In this document: one piece after another, positions 1 to 4,001 of the stretch
Position numbering within the stretch: the first letter of the stretch is position 1
Layout of the letters: every line of letters starts with the position of its first letter
Assembly: GCA_028713595.1 (NCBI GenBank)
Contig: JAQTNZ010000201.1
Coordinates: forward strand, 1 to 5,635
Direction: 5' to 3'
Source of the DNA: Methylovulum sp.
Lineage (GTDB): Bacteria; Pseudomonadota; Gammaproteobacteria; Methylococcales; Methylomonadaceae
Length of the DNA stretch: 5,635 nucleotides
Made by a program: the position numbers and the translations under genes
Notes under the pieces: model-generated
What the model was told of the DNA's origin: nothing
The model's input: the letters and a program-made list of their open reading frames with translations, nothing else
Database searches by the model: none

Positions 1-194
1 AGCCCACATCCTGCGGCCATCGCCGCTATTCCCGCCCAAATCGGAATATTGACTGTTTGGGTGTCTTTAACCGTCAACTCTAACGCACCGATCTTGGCTT
101 CCTGAGTTTCCTTGGTATAGCTAAATTGGCCATACACCAAGCCTAGTAGGCCGGCTGCGATCAATATGATTGCCATTATCTTGATTGTACCCAT
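1..194 (-). CDS. Small two-helix membrane protein, 3' end outside window
   Basis: The start is the ATG at 192-194, preceded on the minus strand by a strong AGGAG ribosome-binding site about 7 nt upstream. The 64 visible residues begin MGTIKIMAIILIAAG, a hydrophobic helix (about residues 5-22). A short polar segment follows (QFSYTKETQEAKIGALEL, residues 23-40), then a TVKDTQTVNIPIW stretch and the start of a second hydrophobic segment (IPIWAGIAAMAAG, from residue 50) that runs off the window. The layout of helix, roughly 30-residue extramembrane loop, then helix resembles small uncharacterised inner-membrane proteins common in proteobacteria; I know of no assigned function. It is the last gene of the minus-strand run of small stress/envelope genes, 111 nt after the Lmo0937-like gene, with a hairpin between them. 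The reading frame and start are clear; the role is unknown. Confidence 0.75.
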   Translation of the reverse strand, partial: MGTIKIMAIILIAAGLLGLVYGQFSYTKETQEAKIGALELTVKDTQTVNIPIWAGIAAMAAGCG

Positions 195-252
195 GTTCCT
201 GCTCCTAAAAATATGAATGCCACCGTTAGAATAAGTGACCGTGGGTAGGCAT

Positions 253-286
253 CCTACAGTGGGCAATATCCTCCGCCCACTGTAGG
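253..286 (-). other. Perfect 12-bp stem-loop between two small genes
   Basis: Positions 253-264 (CCTACAGTGGGC) are the exact reverse complement of 275-286, with a 10-nt loop. The hairpin lies just downstream of the Lmo0937-like gene and upstream of the next minus-strand gene. There is no T-run after the stem on either strand, so it is not a textbook intrinsic terminator. It could be a processing or mRNA-stability hairpin, a transcription-factor-type inverted repeat, or a terminator that works without a T-run. A short competing pairing (GTAGG 245-249 with CCTAC 253-257) overlaps it. Confidence 0.55.
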
Positions 287-305
287 GAAAACACCCTAGC
301 CCTTG

Positions 306-452
306 CTAAAGCCCCCGTCCTTGGATAACCCGCACCAAAATGACGATGATGGCGATGACCAGAAGAATATGGATAAAACCGCCCAAGGTGTAGGCGGAGA
401 CCAGACCCAATACCCAAAGGATGATTAATATGAGCGCTATGCTTTCAAGCAT
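306..452 (-). CDS. Lmo0937-type small membrane protein (48 aa)
   Basis: The 48-residue product runs from MLESIALILIILWVLGLV to a VRVIQGRGL tail. It contains two closely spaced hydrophobic helices (about residues 3-18 and 23-41) joined by a SAYTLGGFIH turn, and it ends in a short basic tail. This length and the GxxxxYTLGGFIHILLVIAIIV pattern are typical of the Lmo0937 family of tiny membrane proteins, whose biochemical function is not known. The ATG at 450-452 was chosen because GGAGA lies a few bases upstream on the minus strand. The frame stays open for 28 further codons upstream, but they carry no family features and would cross a GC-rich hairpin (472-487). The gene sits between a CsbD-like gene and another small membrane protein on the same strand, a pairing in keeping with an envelope or osmotic stress set. 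The family call is good; the role is inferred. Confidence 0.85.
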   Translation of the reverse strand: MLESIALILIILWVLGLVSAYTLGGFIHILLVIAIIVILVRVIQGRGL

Positions 453-471
453 GTGTACTTCTCCGTAACAA

Positions 472-487
472 GCCGCCCATTGGCGGC
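472..487 (-). promoter_or_regulatory. GC-rich hairpin just upstream of the Lmo0937-like gene's ribosome-binding site
   Basis: GCCGCC at 472-477 pairs perfectly with GGCGGC at 482-487 around a 4-nt loop. On the minus-strand transcript it lies immediately 5' of the GGAGA ribosome-binding site of the 48-aa membrane protein. It is only moderately followed by T residues (TTGTT), so it may be a weak terminator or attenuator after the CsbD-like gene, or a 5'-leader structure that stabilises the message. Function is not established. Confidence 0.4.
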
Positions 488-647
488 GATAAAAATCACC
501 GATAAATAAATGAAGTATTGCCCAAGGCGAAAACACTGCTTGCCCATAAGTCGGCCAACTTCCTATTTATCCCCAAATAACACTAATTTTTCTAGGAAAT
601 GCTGTCATTAACACAGCTTCCGTCACCTATCCAAGCAACTGGCGGTT

Positions 648-827
648 TTAACAGCAACCTTTCTTTATGGTTTCTTTACGGTTGCCAATATCGGCCGGGG
701 GTCTACCGATGTTTTTTTGGACATTGCCATCTGCTTCCAGGACTTTACCATCTGGCATCTTGCCTGCGGCTTGCTTACTTTTGCCTTTGGCAGTTTCGGT
801 TTGGCTGTTTATGGGGTCTTTGTCCAT
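648..827 (-). CDS. CsbD-like stress protein, divergent copy (59 aa)
   Basis: A 59-residue, highly charged, soluble protein starting MDKDPINSQTETAKGK. It carries the CsbD hallmarks: an ETAKGKSKQAAGK segment followed by DGKVLEADGNVQKNIG (residues 30-45), which aligns with the DDKSLEQEGNLQKNVG segment of the other CsbD-like protein in this window. CsbD proteins are small cytoplasmic general-stress proteins of unknown biochemical activity. The ATG at 825-827 has GGAG 6-7 nt upstream; a TTG four codons earlier overlaps that site and is rejected. Compared with its neighbour, the N-terminus lacks the usual MNKDxxxG pattern, and the C-terminus has a proline pair (RPPADIG) and ends in two cysteines (KKGCC). 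It is probably transcribed from its own promoter, since a terminator (1007-1030) separates it from the upstream operon and a copy of the shared motif (915-932) lies 87 nt before the start. Confidence 0.85.
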   Translation of the reverse strand: MDKDPINSQTETAKGKSKQAAGKMPDGKVLEADGNVQKNIGRPPADIGNRKETIKKGCC

Positions 828-914
828 AATAATCTCCAAGTGTGTTTGTCATAATCCGAACCGTGCAAACATTTCCTATGGCTGGGCTAAAGAATACCAA
901 CAAACGGGGATGTA

Positions 915-932
915 GTCAGTGCGGCAACGTAC
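915..932 (-). promoter_or_regulatory. Shared upstream motif, copy C (ahead of CsbD-like gene 648-827)
   Basis: Read on the minus strand this is GTACGTTGCCGCACTGAC, an imperfect palindrome around GTACG...CGCAC. It agrees with copy A (1841-1858) at 14 of 18 positions, and the similarity extends beyond the core: both copies are followed, two bases later, by CATCC (here 908-912). It points toward the CsbD-like gene and lies 87 nt from its start codon. It may be an operator or part of a promoter for a common regulator; the identity of the factor cannot be read from the sequence. Confidence 0.5.
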
Positions 933-1002
933 ATAGGGAAAGCGTTTGGGTGGGGATTTTTTTAAACCGCATCAAAAGGCTTCGGCGGTCATTTAAGCGG
1001 AC

Positions 1003-1030
1003 AAAACGGCGGGCCATACATCACCCGCCG
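1003..1030 (-). terminator. Intrinsic terminator of the CsbD-SmbP operon
   Basis: On the minus strand, CGGCGGG (1030-1024) pairs perfectly with CCCGCCG (1013-1007) across a 10-nt loop and is followed directly by TTTTGT. It starts 16 nt after the SmbP-like stop codon. The 7-bp all-GC stem with a short T-run fits a Rho-independent terminator. Confidence 0.8.
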
Positions 1031-1046
1031 CATCTGGTAGGGCTTA

Positions 1047-1364
1047 TTATTGCGCCGCTTTCAAATGGGTAACGGCTTCTTCGGCGGATTTCTTCGCCAA
1101 GTCAGTATGACCCATTTTGCCATGGTCAACCGCATCGTTCAGACTTTTGATACCCGCAGTCAAATGCTCGCTGGCGGTGCTGGCATGGGTTTTTGCGGTT
1201 TCCGCATGTTCGGCGACAGTTTTGCCATCGGTGGCTTTAGCCGCCGCTTCTGCGTGCTTAAGCGCTTCCGCCATGTGGCTGTCGGCGGCATAAGTGGCAA
1301 ACGAAGCGCCTGTTAAGATAATGCCCATCCATAAGGCGGCAATTTTCATGGTGTTATTTTTCAT
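1047..1364 (-). CDS. smbP: SmbP-like small periplasmic metal-binding protein
   Basis: A 105-residue precursor with a signal peptide (MKNNTMKIAALWMGIILTG..., likely cleaved after TYA at residue 26), which leaves a mature protein of about 79 residues. The mature part is Ala/Lys/Glu-rich, all-helical in appearance and contains eight histidines (30, 37, 53, 60, 67, 81, 86, 100), several at seven-residue spacing as if lining one face of a helix bundle. The NDAVDHGKMGHTDLAKKSAEEAVTHL-type region near the C-terminus (residues 76-101) is the part most like SmbP of Nitrosomonas europaea, a periplasmic four-helix protein that binds copper and other divalent metals. The ATG at 1362-1364 has AGGAA upstream; the frame is open further 5' but that part overlaps the preceding CsbD gene, and an in-frame ATG five codons later is less well placed. 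It lies 76 nt behind the CsbD-like gene, probably in one operon closed by the terminator at 1003-1030. The metal bound here is inferred, not shown. Confidence 0.85.
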   Translation of the reverse strand: MKNNTMKIAALWMGIILTGASFATYAADSHMAEALKHAEAAAKATDGKTVAEHAETAKTHASTASEHLTAGIKSLNDAVDHGKMGHTDLAKKSAEEAVTHLKAAQ

Positions 1365-1440
1365 TATTAGTTCCTGTGTAAAAAGGCTTGGATGACGGCT
1401 GTCAATCAGCAACCGTCCGGTTGTGTCCGGGAATGGCCGA

Positions 1441-1617
1441 TCAGAGGCTGTCTTTAAGGTCTTGTTTAAGGTCACCAAGACCAGACTTAACTTTACCGAC
1501 ATTTTTTTGCAGATTACCTTCCTGTTCCAGCGACTTATCGTCCAGTATCACACCGGCGGCTTCCTTGACTTTACCTTTGGTTTCTTCGACTCGGCCTTGC
1601 ACTTGTTCTTTATTCAT
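1441..1617 (-). CDS. CsbD family stress protein (58 aa)
   Basis: A 58-residue soluble, charged protein starting MNKEQVQGRVEETKGKVKEA and ending GDLKQDLKDSL. It follows the classic CsbD layout: an MNKxxVxGxxxETKGKxKEAAG N-terminal half, a DDKSLEQEGNLQKNVG centre (residues 26-41) and a short acidic/basic helix at the end. Members of this family (CsbD in Bacillus, YjbJ in E. coli) are abundant cytoplasmic proteins raised under general or envelope stress; their biochemical role is unknown. The ATG at 1615-1617 has a strong GGGAG ribosome-binding site upstream. The stop TGA is at 1441-1443. It leads a probable two-gene operon with the SmbP-like gene. Its long leader holds two palindromes (1645-1660 and 1681-1710) and a copy of the shared motif (1729-1746), so it is likely under dedicated control. 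Confidence 0.9.
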   Translation of the reverse strand: MNKEQVQGRVEETKGKVKEAAGVILDDKSLEQEGNLQKNVGKVKSGLGDLKQDLKDSL

Positions 1618-1644
1618 CAGTATCTCCCGATAATTAATAGCGTC

Positions 1645-1660
1645 ATGGCTACATAGCCAT
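1645..1660. promoter_or_regulatory. 16-bp palindrome in the CsbD leader
   Basis: ATGGCTA (1645-1651) and TAGCCAT (1654-1660) form a perfect inverted repeat with a 2-nt centre, 27 nt before the CsbD start codon and just upstream of its ribosome-binding site. The tiny centre suits a dimeric protein-binding site better than an RNA hairpin. Function is not known. Confidence 0.4.
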
Positions 1661-1680
1661 AAATTAAGCGCTGGATTGGA

Positions 1681-1710
1681 TAATGTCTCCCAACGCTTGG
1701 TTAGACATTA
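1681..1710. promoter_or_regulatory. 30-bp nested palindrome in the CsbD leader
   Basis: TAATGTCT (1681-1688) pairs with AGACATTA (1703-1710), and inside it CCAA (1690-1693) pairs with TTGG (1697-1700) around a CGC loop. This makes a 12-bp interrupted stem. It lies between shared-motif copy B and the CsbD start, so it is either an operator or a leader RNA structure. The segment CCAACGCTT (1690-1698) can alternatively pair with AAGCG plus TTGG at 1666-1679, giving a mutually exclusive fold. Confidence 0.5.
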
Positions 1711-1728
1711 CAGCTAAAACCAACCTTG

Positions 1729-1746
1729 TTCGGTACGGCAACACAC
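1729..1746 (-). promoter_or_regulatory. Shared upstream motif, copy B (ahead of CsbD-SmbP operon)
   Basis: On the minus strand this reads GTGTGTTGCCGTACCGAA. It matches copy A at 13 of 18 and copy C at 13 of 18 positions, sharing the invariant pattern GT..GTT..CG.AC.GA. It points toward the CsbD-like gene at 1441-1617 and lies 111 nt from its start codon. Copy A sits 94 nt away facing the other direction, as expected if each copy serves one of the two divergent promoters. Confidence 0.5.
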
Positions 1747-1840
1747 AGATCAGGTTTTTTCTTAATTCCCCAAGACTTAAATCCCCACTTGGGCAAAGCG
1801 TGCTTAAGCCATCCTTATGGTGTGTAAAAAGTGGCCTTTA

Positions 1841-1858
1841 GTACGTTAGCGTACCGAC
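1841..1858 (+). promoter_or_regulatory. Shared upstream motif, copy A (ahead of PRC-barrel gene)
   Basis: GTACGTTAGCGTACCGAC, with a clean palindromic core GTACG-TTAG-CGTAC (1841-1854). It is followed by ACCATCC, and the CATCC part (1861-1865) is shared with copy C at the same offset. It faces the PRC-barrel gene and lies 105 nt from its start codon. It is the most symmetrical copy, in keeping with a dimeric regulator, though a promoter-element explanation is also possible. Confidence 0.55.
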
Positions 1859-1897
1859 ACCATCCGATGATTTTCGTTAAGCTCGGTGTAGGCTTGT

Positions 1898-1914
1898 GAT
1901 ACGGCAAGCGTATC
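1898..1914 (+). promoter_or_regulatory. Hairpin in the PRC-barrel gene leader
   Basis: GATACG (1898-1903) and CGTATC (1909-1914) are perfect inverted repeats with a 5-nt GCAAG loop, 49 nt upstream of the start codon. An overlapping alternative pairing exists (GCTTG 1892-1896 with CAAGC 1905-1909). It may be an operator or a leader structure; there is no T-run, so it is not a terminator. Confidence 0.35.
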
Positions 1915-1963
1915 CGGCCAATCTGCTAACCTCCCCCATCCCTTTTTGTAGTTGGAAAAACTT

Positions 1964-2503
1964 ATGAAAAAATTAATCCCTTTAGTTGCCGCCTCCGTTT
2001 TGGGTGTGGTGCTGGCAAACTCGGCCTATGCAACGGATATTCAGGACAAGCAAAAAGAATTGATTGAAAAACAACAGGATGTCGCCGAAACAAAACAAGA
2101 GCTTCAGCAGGAAACGCAGAAGGCCGCAGACGAGCGCGTCCATGCCGCTAATGAATCCATGCAGCAAATTAGTCGGGCCAGCAAAATCATCAATGCCAAA
2201 GTGATTAGCCCCAAAGACGAAAATTTGGGCAGTATCAATGAATTGGTGATTGACCCTGAAAGCGGCCAAGTGGTCTATGCCGTTGTCACCTTTGGCGGCT
2301 TGTTTGGCTTGGGCAACAAATTGTTTGCCATACCTTGGTCGGCCTTACATTGGGCCCGTGCCAAAGGCAATTACGTTTTGGATATCGATAAGGACACCTT
2401 AAAGAAAGCGCCTGGCTTTGATAAGAAACATTGGCCCGACAGCACCAATAAATGGGATCAGTGGCGCGAAGAGATCGAGCAGTTTTATCGCGTCAAACCC
2501 TAA
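1964..2503 (+). CDS. Exported coiled-coil/PRC-barrel domain protein
   Basis: A 179-residue protein with a signal peptide (MKKLIPLVAASVLGVVLANSAYA, cleavage after residue 23). A Gln/Glu/Lys-rich coiled-coil segment follows (about 25-65, DKQKELIEKQQDVAETKQEL), then a PRC-barrel domain (about 72-150) with the typical pattern ASKIINAKVISPKDENLGSI, LVIDPESGQVVYAVVTFGG and LFAIPWSALHW. It ends in a Trp-rich tail (KHWPDSTNKWDQWREE). PRC-barrels are small beta-barrels that mediate protein or RNA contacts in photosynthetic reaction centres and RimM; secreted versions in proteobacteria are mostly uncharacterised. The ATG at 1964 was chosen over the in-frame TTG at 1952 because it starts the signal peptide and has GGA 7-8 nt upstream. 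The gene is monocistronic: motif copy A lies upstream and a terminator follows at 2512-2550. A periplasmic location is inferred from the signal peptide. Confidence 0.88.
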   Translation: MKKLIPLVAASVLGVVLANSAYATDIQDKQKELIEKQQDVAETKQELQQETQKAADERVHAANESMQQISRASKIINAKVISPKDENLGSINELVIDPESGQVVYAVVTFGGLFGLGNKLFAIPWSALHWARAKGNYVLDIDKDTLKKAPGFDKKHWPDSTNKWDQWREEIEQFYRVKP

Positions 2504-2511
2504 TGCCGTTG

Positions 2512-2550
2512 CCTGCCCCCTGTTTATATCGGGGCAGGGCTTTTATCTTT
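2512..2550 (+). terminator. Intrinsic terminator after the PRC-barrel gene
   Basis: CCTGCCCC (2512-2519) pairs with GGGGCAGG (2531-2538) across an 11-nt AT-rich loop. The T-rich tail TTTTATCTTT at 2541-2550 follows two bases after the stem. It begins 9 nt after the stop codon. This is a strong Rho-independent terminator and separates the PRC-barrel gene from the next gene. Confidence 0.88.
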
Positions 2551-2587
2551 ATATAGGCTGTAATGCCATCTAACCAAGGAATGCCCC

Positions 2588-2998
2588 ATGAATAAGCCAA
2601 GCCAAAACACTATCACCCATTCGAGCCTCATTTTGGCCTTATCGGTGCTTATTTGCTTACCCGTCCACGCGGAATCCGCCGCCATTGCGGAGCAAAAAGC
2701 CACAATAGCACCAACCACAATGGAAAATTGCCATGCCATGCAGGCGCAGAAACAAAAAATGCTTGATGACATGAAAGTCCAAGACAGCGAACTCACCGAA
2801 CAGTTGGCTAAAATGAACAGCGCCCCTGATGACAAGAAAGTCGGTATGATAGCCGCAGTCGTCACGCACATGGTTGAACAGCGTATCGCTATGGATGCAC
2901 GCAAAGCCAAGCTGGAAGACATGATGATGCAACATATGCAAATGGGTAAAGATGCCATGTTGCAAGACCCCATCCCGAAAGAAATCGGCAAAAAATAG
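2588..2998 (+). CDS. Exported methionine-rich helical protein, function unknown
   Basis: A 136-residue precursor. Residues 1-28 form a signal peptide with a longer than usual polar start (MNKPSQNTITHSS), a hydrophobic core (LILALSVLICL) and a VHA cleavage site. The mature part is predicted to be helical and contains 14 methionines in about 108 residues, clustered near the end as DMMMQHMQMG (111-120), plus one cysteine and a histidine side by side (ENCHAM, 46-51). Such Met/His-rich exported helical proteins can bind copper(I) or other soft metals, or act as CpxP/Spy-like chaperones, but I see no diagnostic LTxxQ motif and do not assign either. The start ATG at 2588 has AAGGA at 2576-2580; the ATG at 2581 is in another frame. 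The gene lies downstream of a strong terminator, so it needs its own promoter. It shares the periplasmic theme of the neighbouring SmbP-like and PRC-barrel genes. Confidence 0.85.
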   Translation: MNKPSQNTITHSSLILALSVLICLPVHAESAAIAEQKATIAPTTMENCHAMQAQKQKMLDDMKVQDSELTEQLAKMNSAPDDKKVGMIAAVVTHMVEQRIAMDARKAKLEDMMMQHMQMGKDAMLQDPIPKEIGKK

Positions 2999-3027
2999 GC
3001 GTTGGGGGAAGGTTTATTTTGGTATTA

Positions 3028-3044
3028 GTCTGTTGGCGGCTGAC
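3028..3044 (+). promoter_or_regulatory. Weak candidate copy D of the shared motif
   Basis: GTCTGTTGGCGGCTGAC resembles copy C (GTACGTTGCCGCACTGAC) if one base is deleted: both share GT, GTTG, CG and CTGAC in order. It points toward the YihY-like gene and lies 57 nt before the first ATG or 87 nt before the second. The palindromic core is lost, so this may be chance. Confidence 0.2.
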
Positions 3045-3101
3045 TCAATTGCAGTAGGGCAGGAAAAATTTTAAAGTTTTTGGGACGTAACTGCGATAAT
3101 T

Positions 3102-3992
3102 ATGTCCCATTTGAATGGCGGACACATTCCTATGCCTCAACGATACAGCAAACCATCCGCCCCCCTAAATGGCTGCTATTGGGCGATACTTTATAAGGCC
3201 GCAAAAAACTTTGTCCAAATGGGCGGCAGCCAATCGGCGGCGGCGTTTGCCCACTATGCTTTTTTCTCTTTGTTCCCGTTGATTATGCTCTTCGTCACCA
3301 TCGCCTCGGTTTTTATTGACCACGAACAGGCTGGCGTAGAGGTGATCGCCTACGTCAAAGCCTATATCCCGATTAGCGGCGCTATGCAGAGTTACATTTT
3401 TGACACCATCGTCGGCGTAGTCAATGCACGCGGGCAGGCCAGCGTGGTCGCATTGCTGATGCTGGTCTGGTCAGCCATGCAATTTTTTACCACCCTAATA
3501 GCCACCACCAACCAGGCTTGGGGGGCGGAAACGTTTAATTGGTGGCGGTTGCCATTCAAAAGTCTGGTGTTTTTAAGCATCATGGTCAGTGCGGTGCTGT
3601 TTTCTATGGCTATGCCCGTGTTGATAAAAATGGTGGAGGATAACCTGTTGCCAGTGAATGTTTGGAGCGCTTGGCTTTATGCTTTAGCGGGGTTTGTTAT
3701 TCCCTCGTTGGTGGTGTTTATCGGCTTGAGCTTGTTTTATAAACTGGCTCCGAATCGGCCCACTCTTTTTGGTGAAGTTTGGCCTGCCGCGCTGTGCGTC
3801 ACCGTGCTGTTACAAGTGGCGCAAAGCCTTTTTGTGGTTTACCTGGAAAGTTTTTCCACGTTTAACGTGGTCTATGGGGCGTTTGGCGGCATTATGGCTT
3901 TGCTGTTGTGGATTTATTTGTCCGGGTGTATCGTGATTTTCGGGGCTTGCTTGTGTGCCGCCCAAGCCAGTCCCATTGCCAAAACAGACTAG
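3102..3992 (+). CDS. YihY/BrkB family inner-membrane protein
   Basis: A 296-residue polytopic membrane protein. Family features are visible in order: the N-terminal SQSAAAFAHYAFFSLFPL segment (43-60) leading into the first helix, further helices at about 113-135, 153-175, 190-212 and 225-247, the polar YKLAPNRP loop (213-220), and the conserved VYGAFGGIMALLLWIYLSG helix (257-275). Proteins of this family (E. coli YihY, Bordetella BrkB) are integral inner-membrane proteins of unsettled function; the old label ribonuclease BN for this family is wrong. Two starts are possible: ATG 3102 and ATG 3132 (residue 11), the latter with GGCGGA about 9 nt upstream. Neither has a strong ribosome-binding site, so the first is given. 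The gene heads a tight operon: its stop codon TAG lies inside the ribosome-binding site of the PPK2 gene 9 nt ahead, suggesting coupled translation. Confidence 0.88.
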   Translation: MSHLNGGHIPMPQRYSKPSAPLNGCYWAILYKAAKNFVQMGGSQSAAAFAHYAFFSLFPLIMLFVTIASVFIDHEQAGVEVIAYVKAYIPISGAMQSYIFDTIVGVVNARGQASVVALLMLVWSAMQFFTTLIATTNQAWGAETFNWWRLPFKSLVFLSIMVSAVLFSMAMPVLIKMVEDNLLPVNVWSAWLYALAGFVIPSLVVFIGLSLFYKLAPNRPTLFGEVWPAALCVTVLLQVAQSLFVVYLESFSTFNVVYGAFGGIMALLLWIYLSGCIVIFGACLCAAQASPIAKTD

Positions 3993-4001
3993 GAGCAGCC
4001 C

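Larger units (their letters stand above)
1618..1963. other. Divergent intergenic region (346 bp), no gene, rich in inverted repeats
   Basis: No credible coding frame is present on either strand; the ATGs here lead to stops within a few codons. The region separates the minus-strand CsbD-SmbP operon from the plus-strand PRC-barrel gene and must hold both promoters. It contains two outward-facing copies of the shared motif (1729-1746 minus, 1841-1858 plus), palindromes at 1645-1660 and 1681-1710, a 6-bp inverted repeat at 1769-1774/1788-1793 (CCCAAG/CTTGGG) between the two motif copies, and a hairpin at 1898-1914. I could not assign -35/-10 boxes with confidence. Confidence 0.8.

Noticed and set aside
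226..417. Minus-strand 63-aa open frame overlapping the Lmo0937-like gene
   Set aside because: It lies in another frame across a well-supported gene and an intergenic hairpin, and its Arg/His/Gly-rich translation has no protein-like pattern.
601..617. GCTGT/ACAGC hairpin downstream of the first CsbD-like gene as a terminator
   Set aside because: It has a 5-bp stem with a 7-nt loop and only a short ATTT after it; too weak to call.
966..989. Inverted repeat ACCGC/GCGGT upstream of the first CsbD-like gene
   Set aside because: The stem is only 5 bp with a 14-nt loop and has no suitably placed T-run, so it is likely chance in a GC-variable spacer.
599..1072. Plus-strand open frames opposite the first CsbD-like gene and its upstream region
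   Set aside because: They are antisense to a recognised CsbD gene or cross its promoter and a terminator, and have low-complexity, unfamily-like translations.
1365..1502. N-terminal extension of the SmbP-like gene to 1502
   Set aside because: It would overlap the CsbD gene, lacks family similarity and would hide the signal peptide that begins at 1364.
1050..1656. Plus-strand open frames opposite the SmbP-like and second CsbD-like genes
   Set aside because: They mirror two genes with clear families and ribosome-binding sites; the long frames result from their codon composition.
2524..2991. Minus-strand 155-aa Cys/Ser/Met-rich open frame
   Set aside because: It is exactly antisense to the exported Met-rich gene, and its composition is the mirror of that gene's codons; no ribosome-binding site or family was seen.
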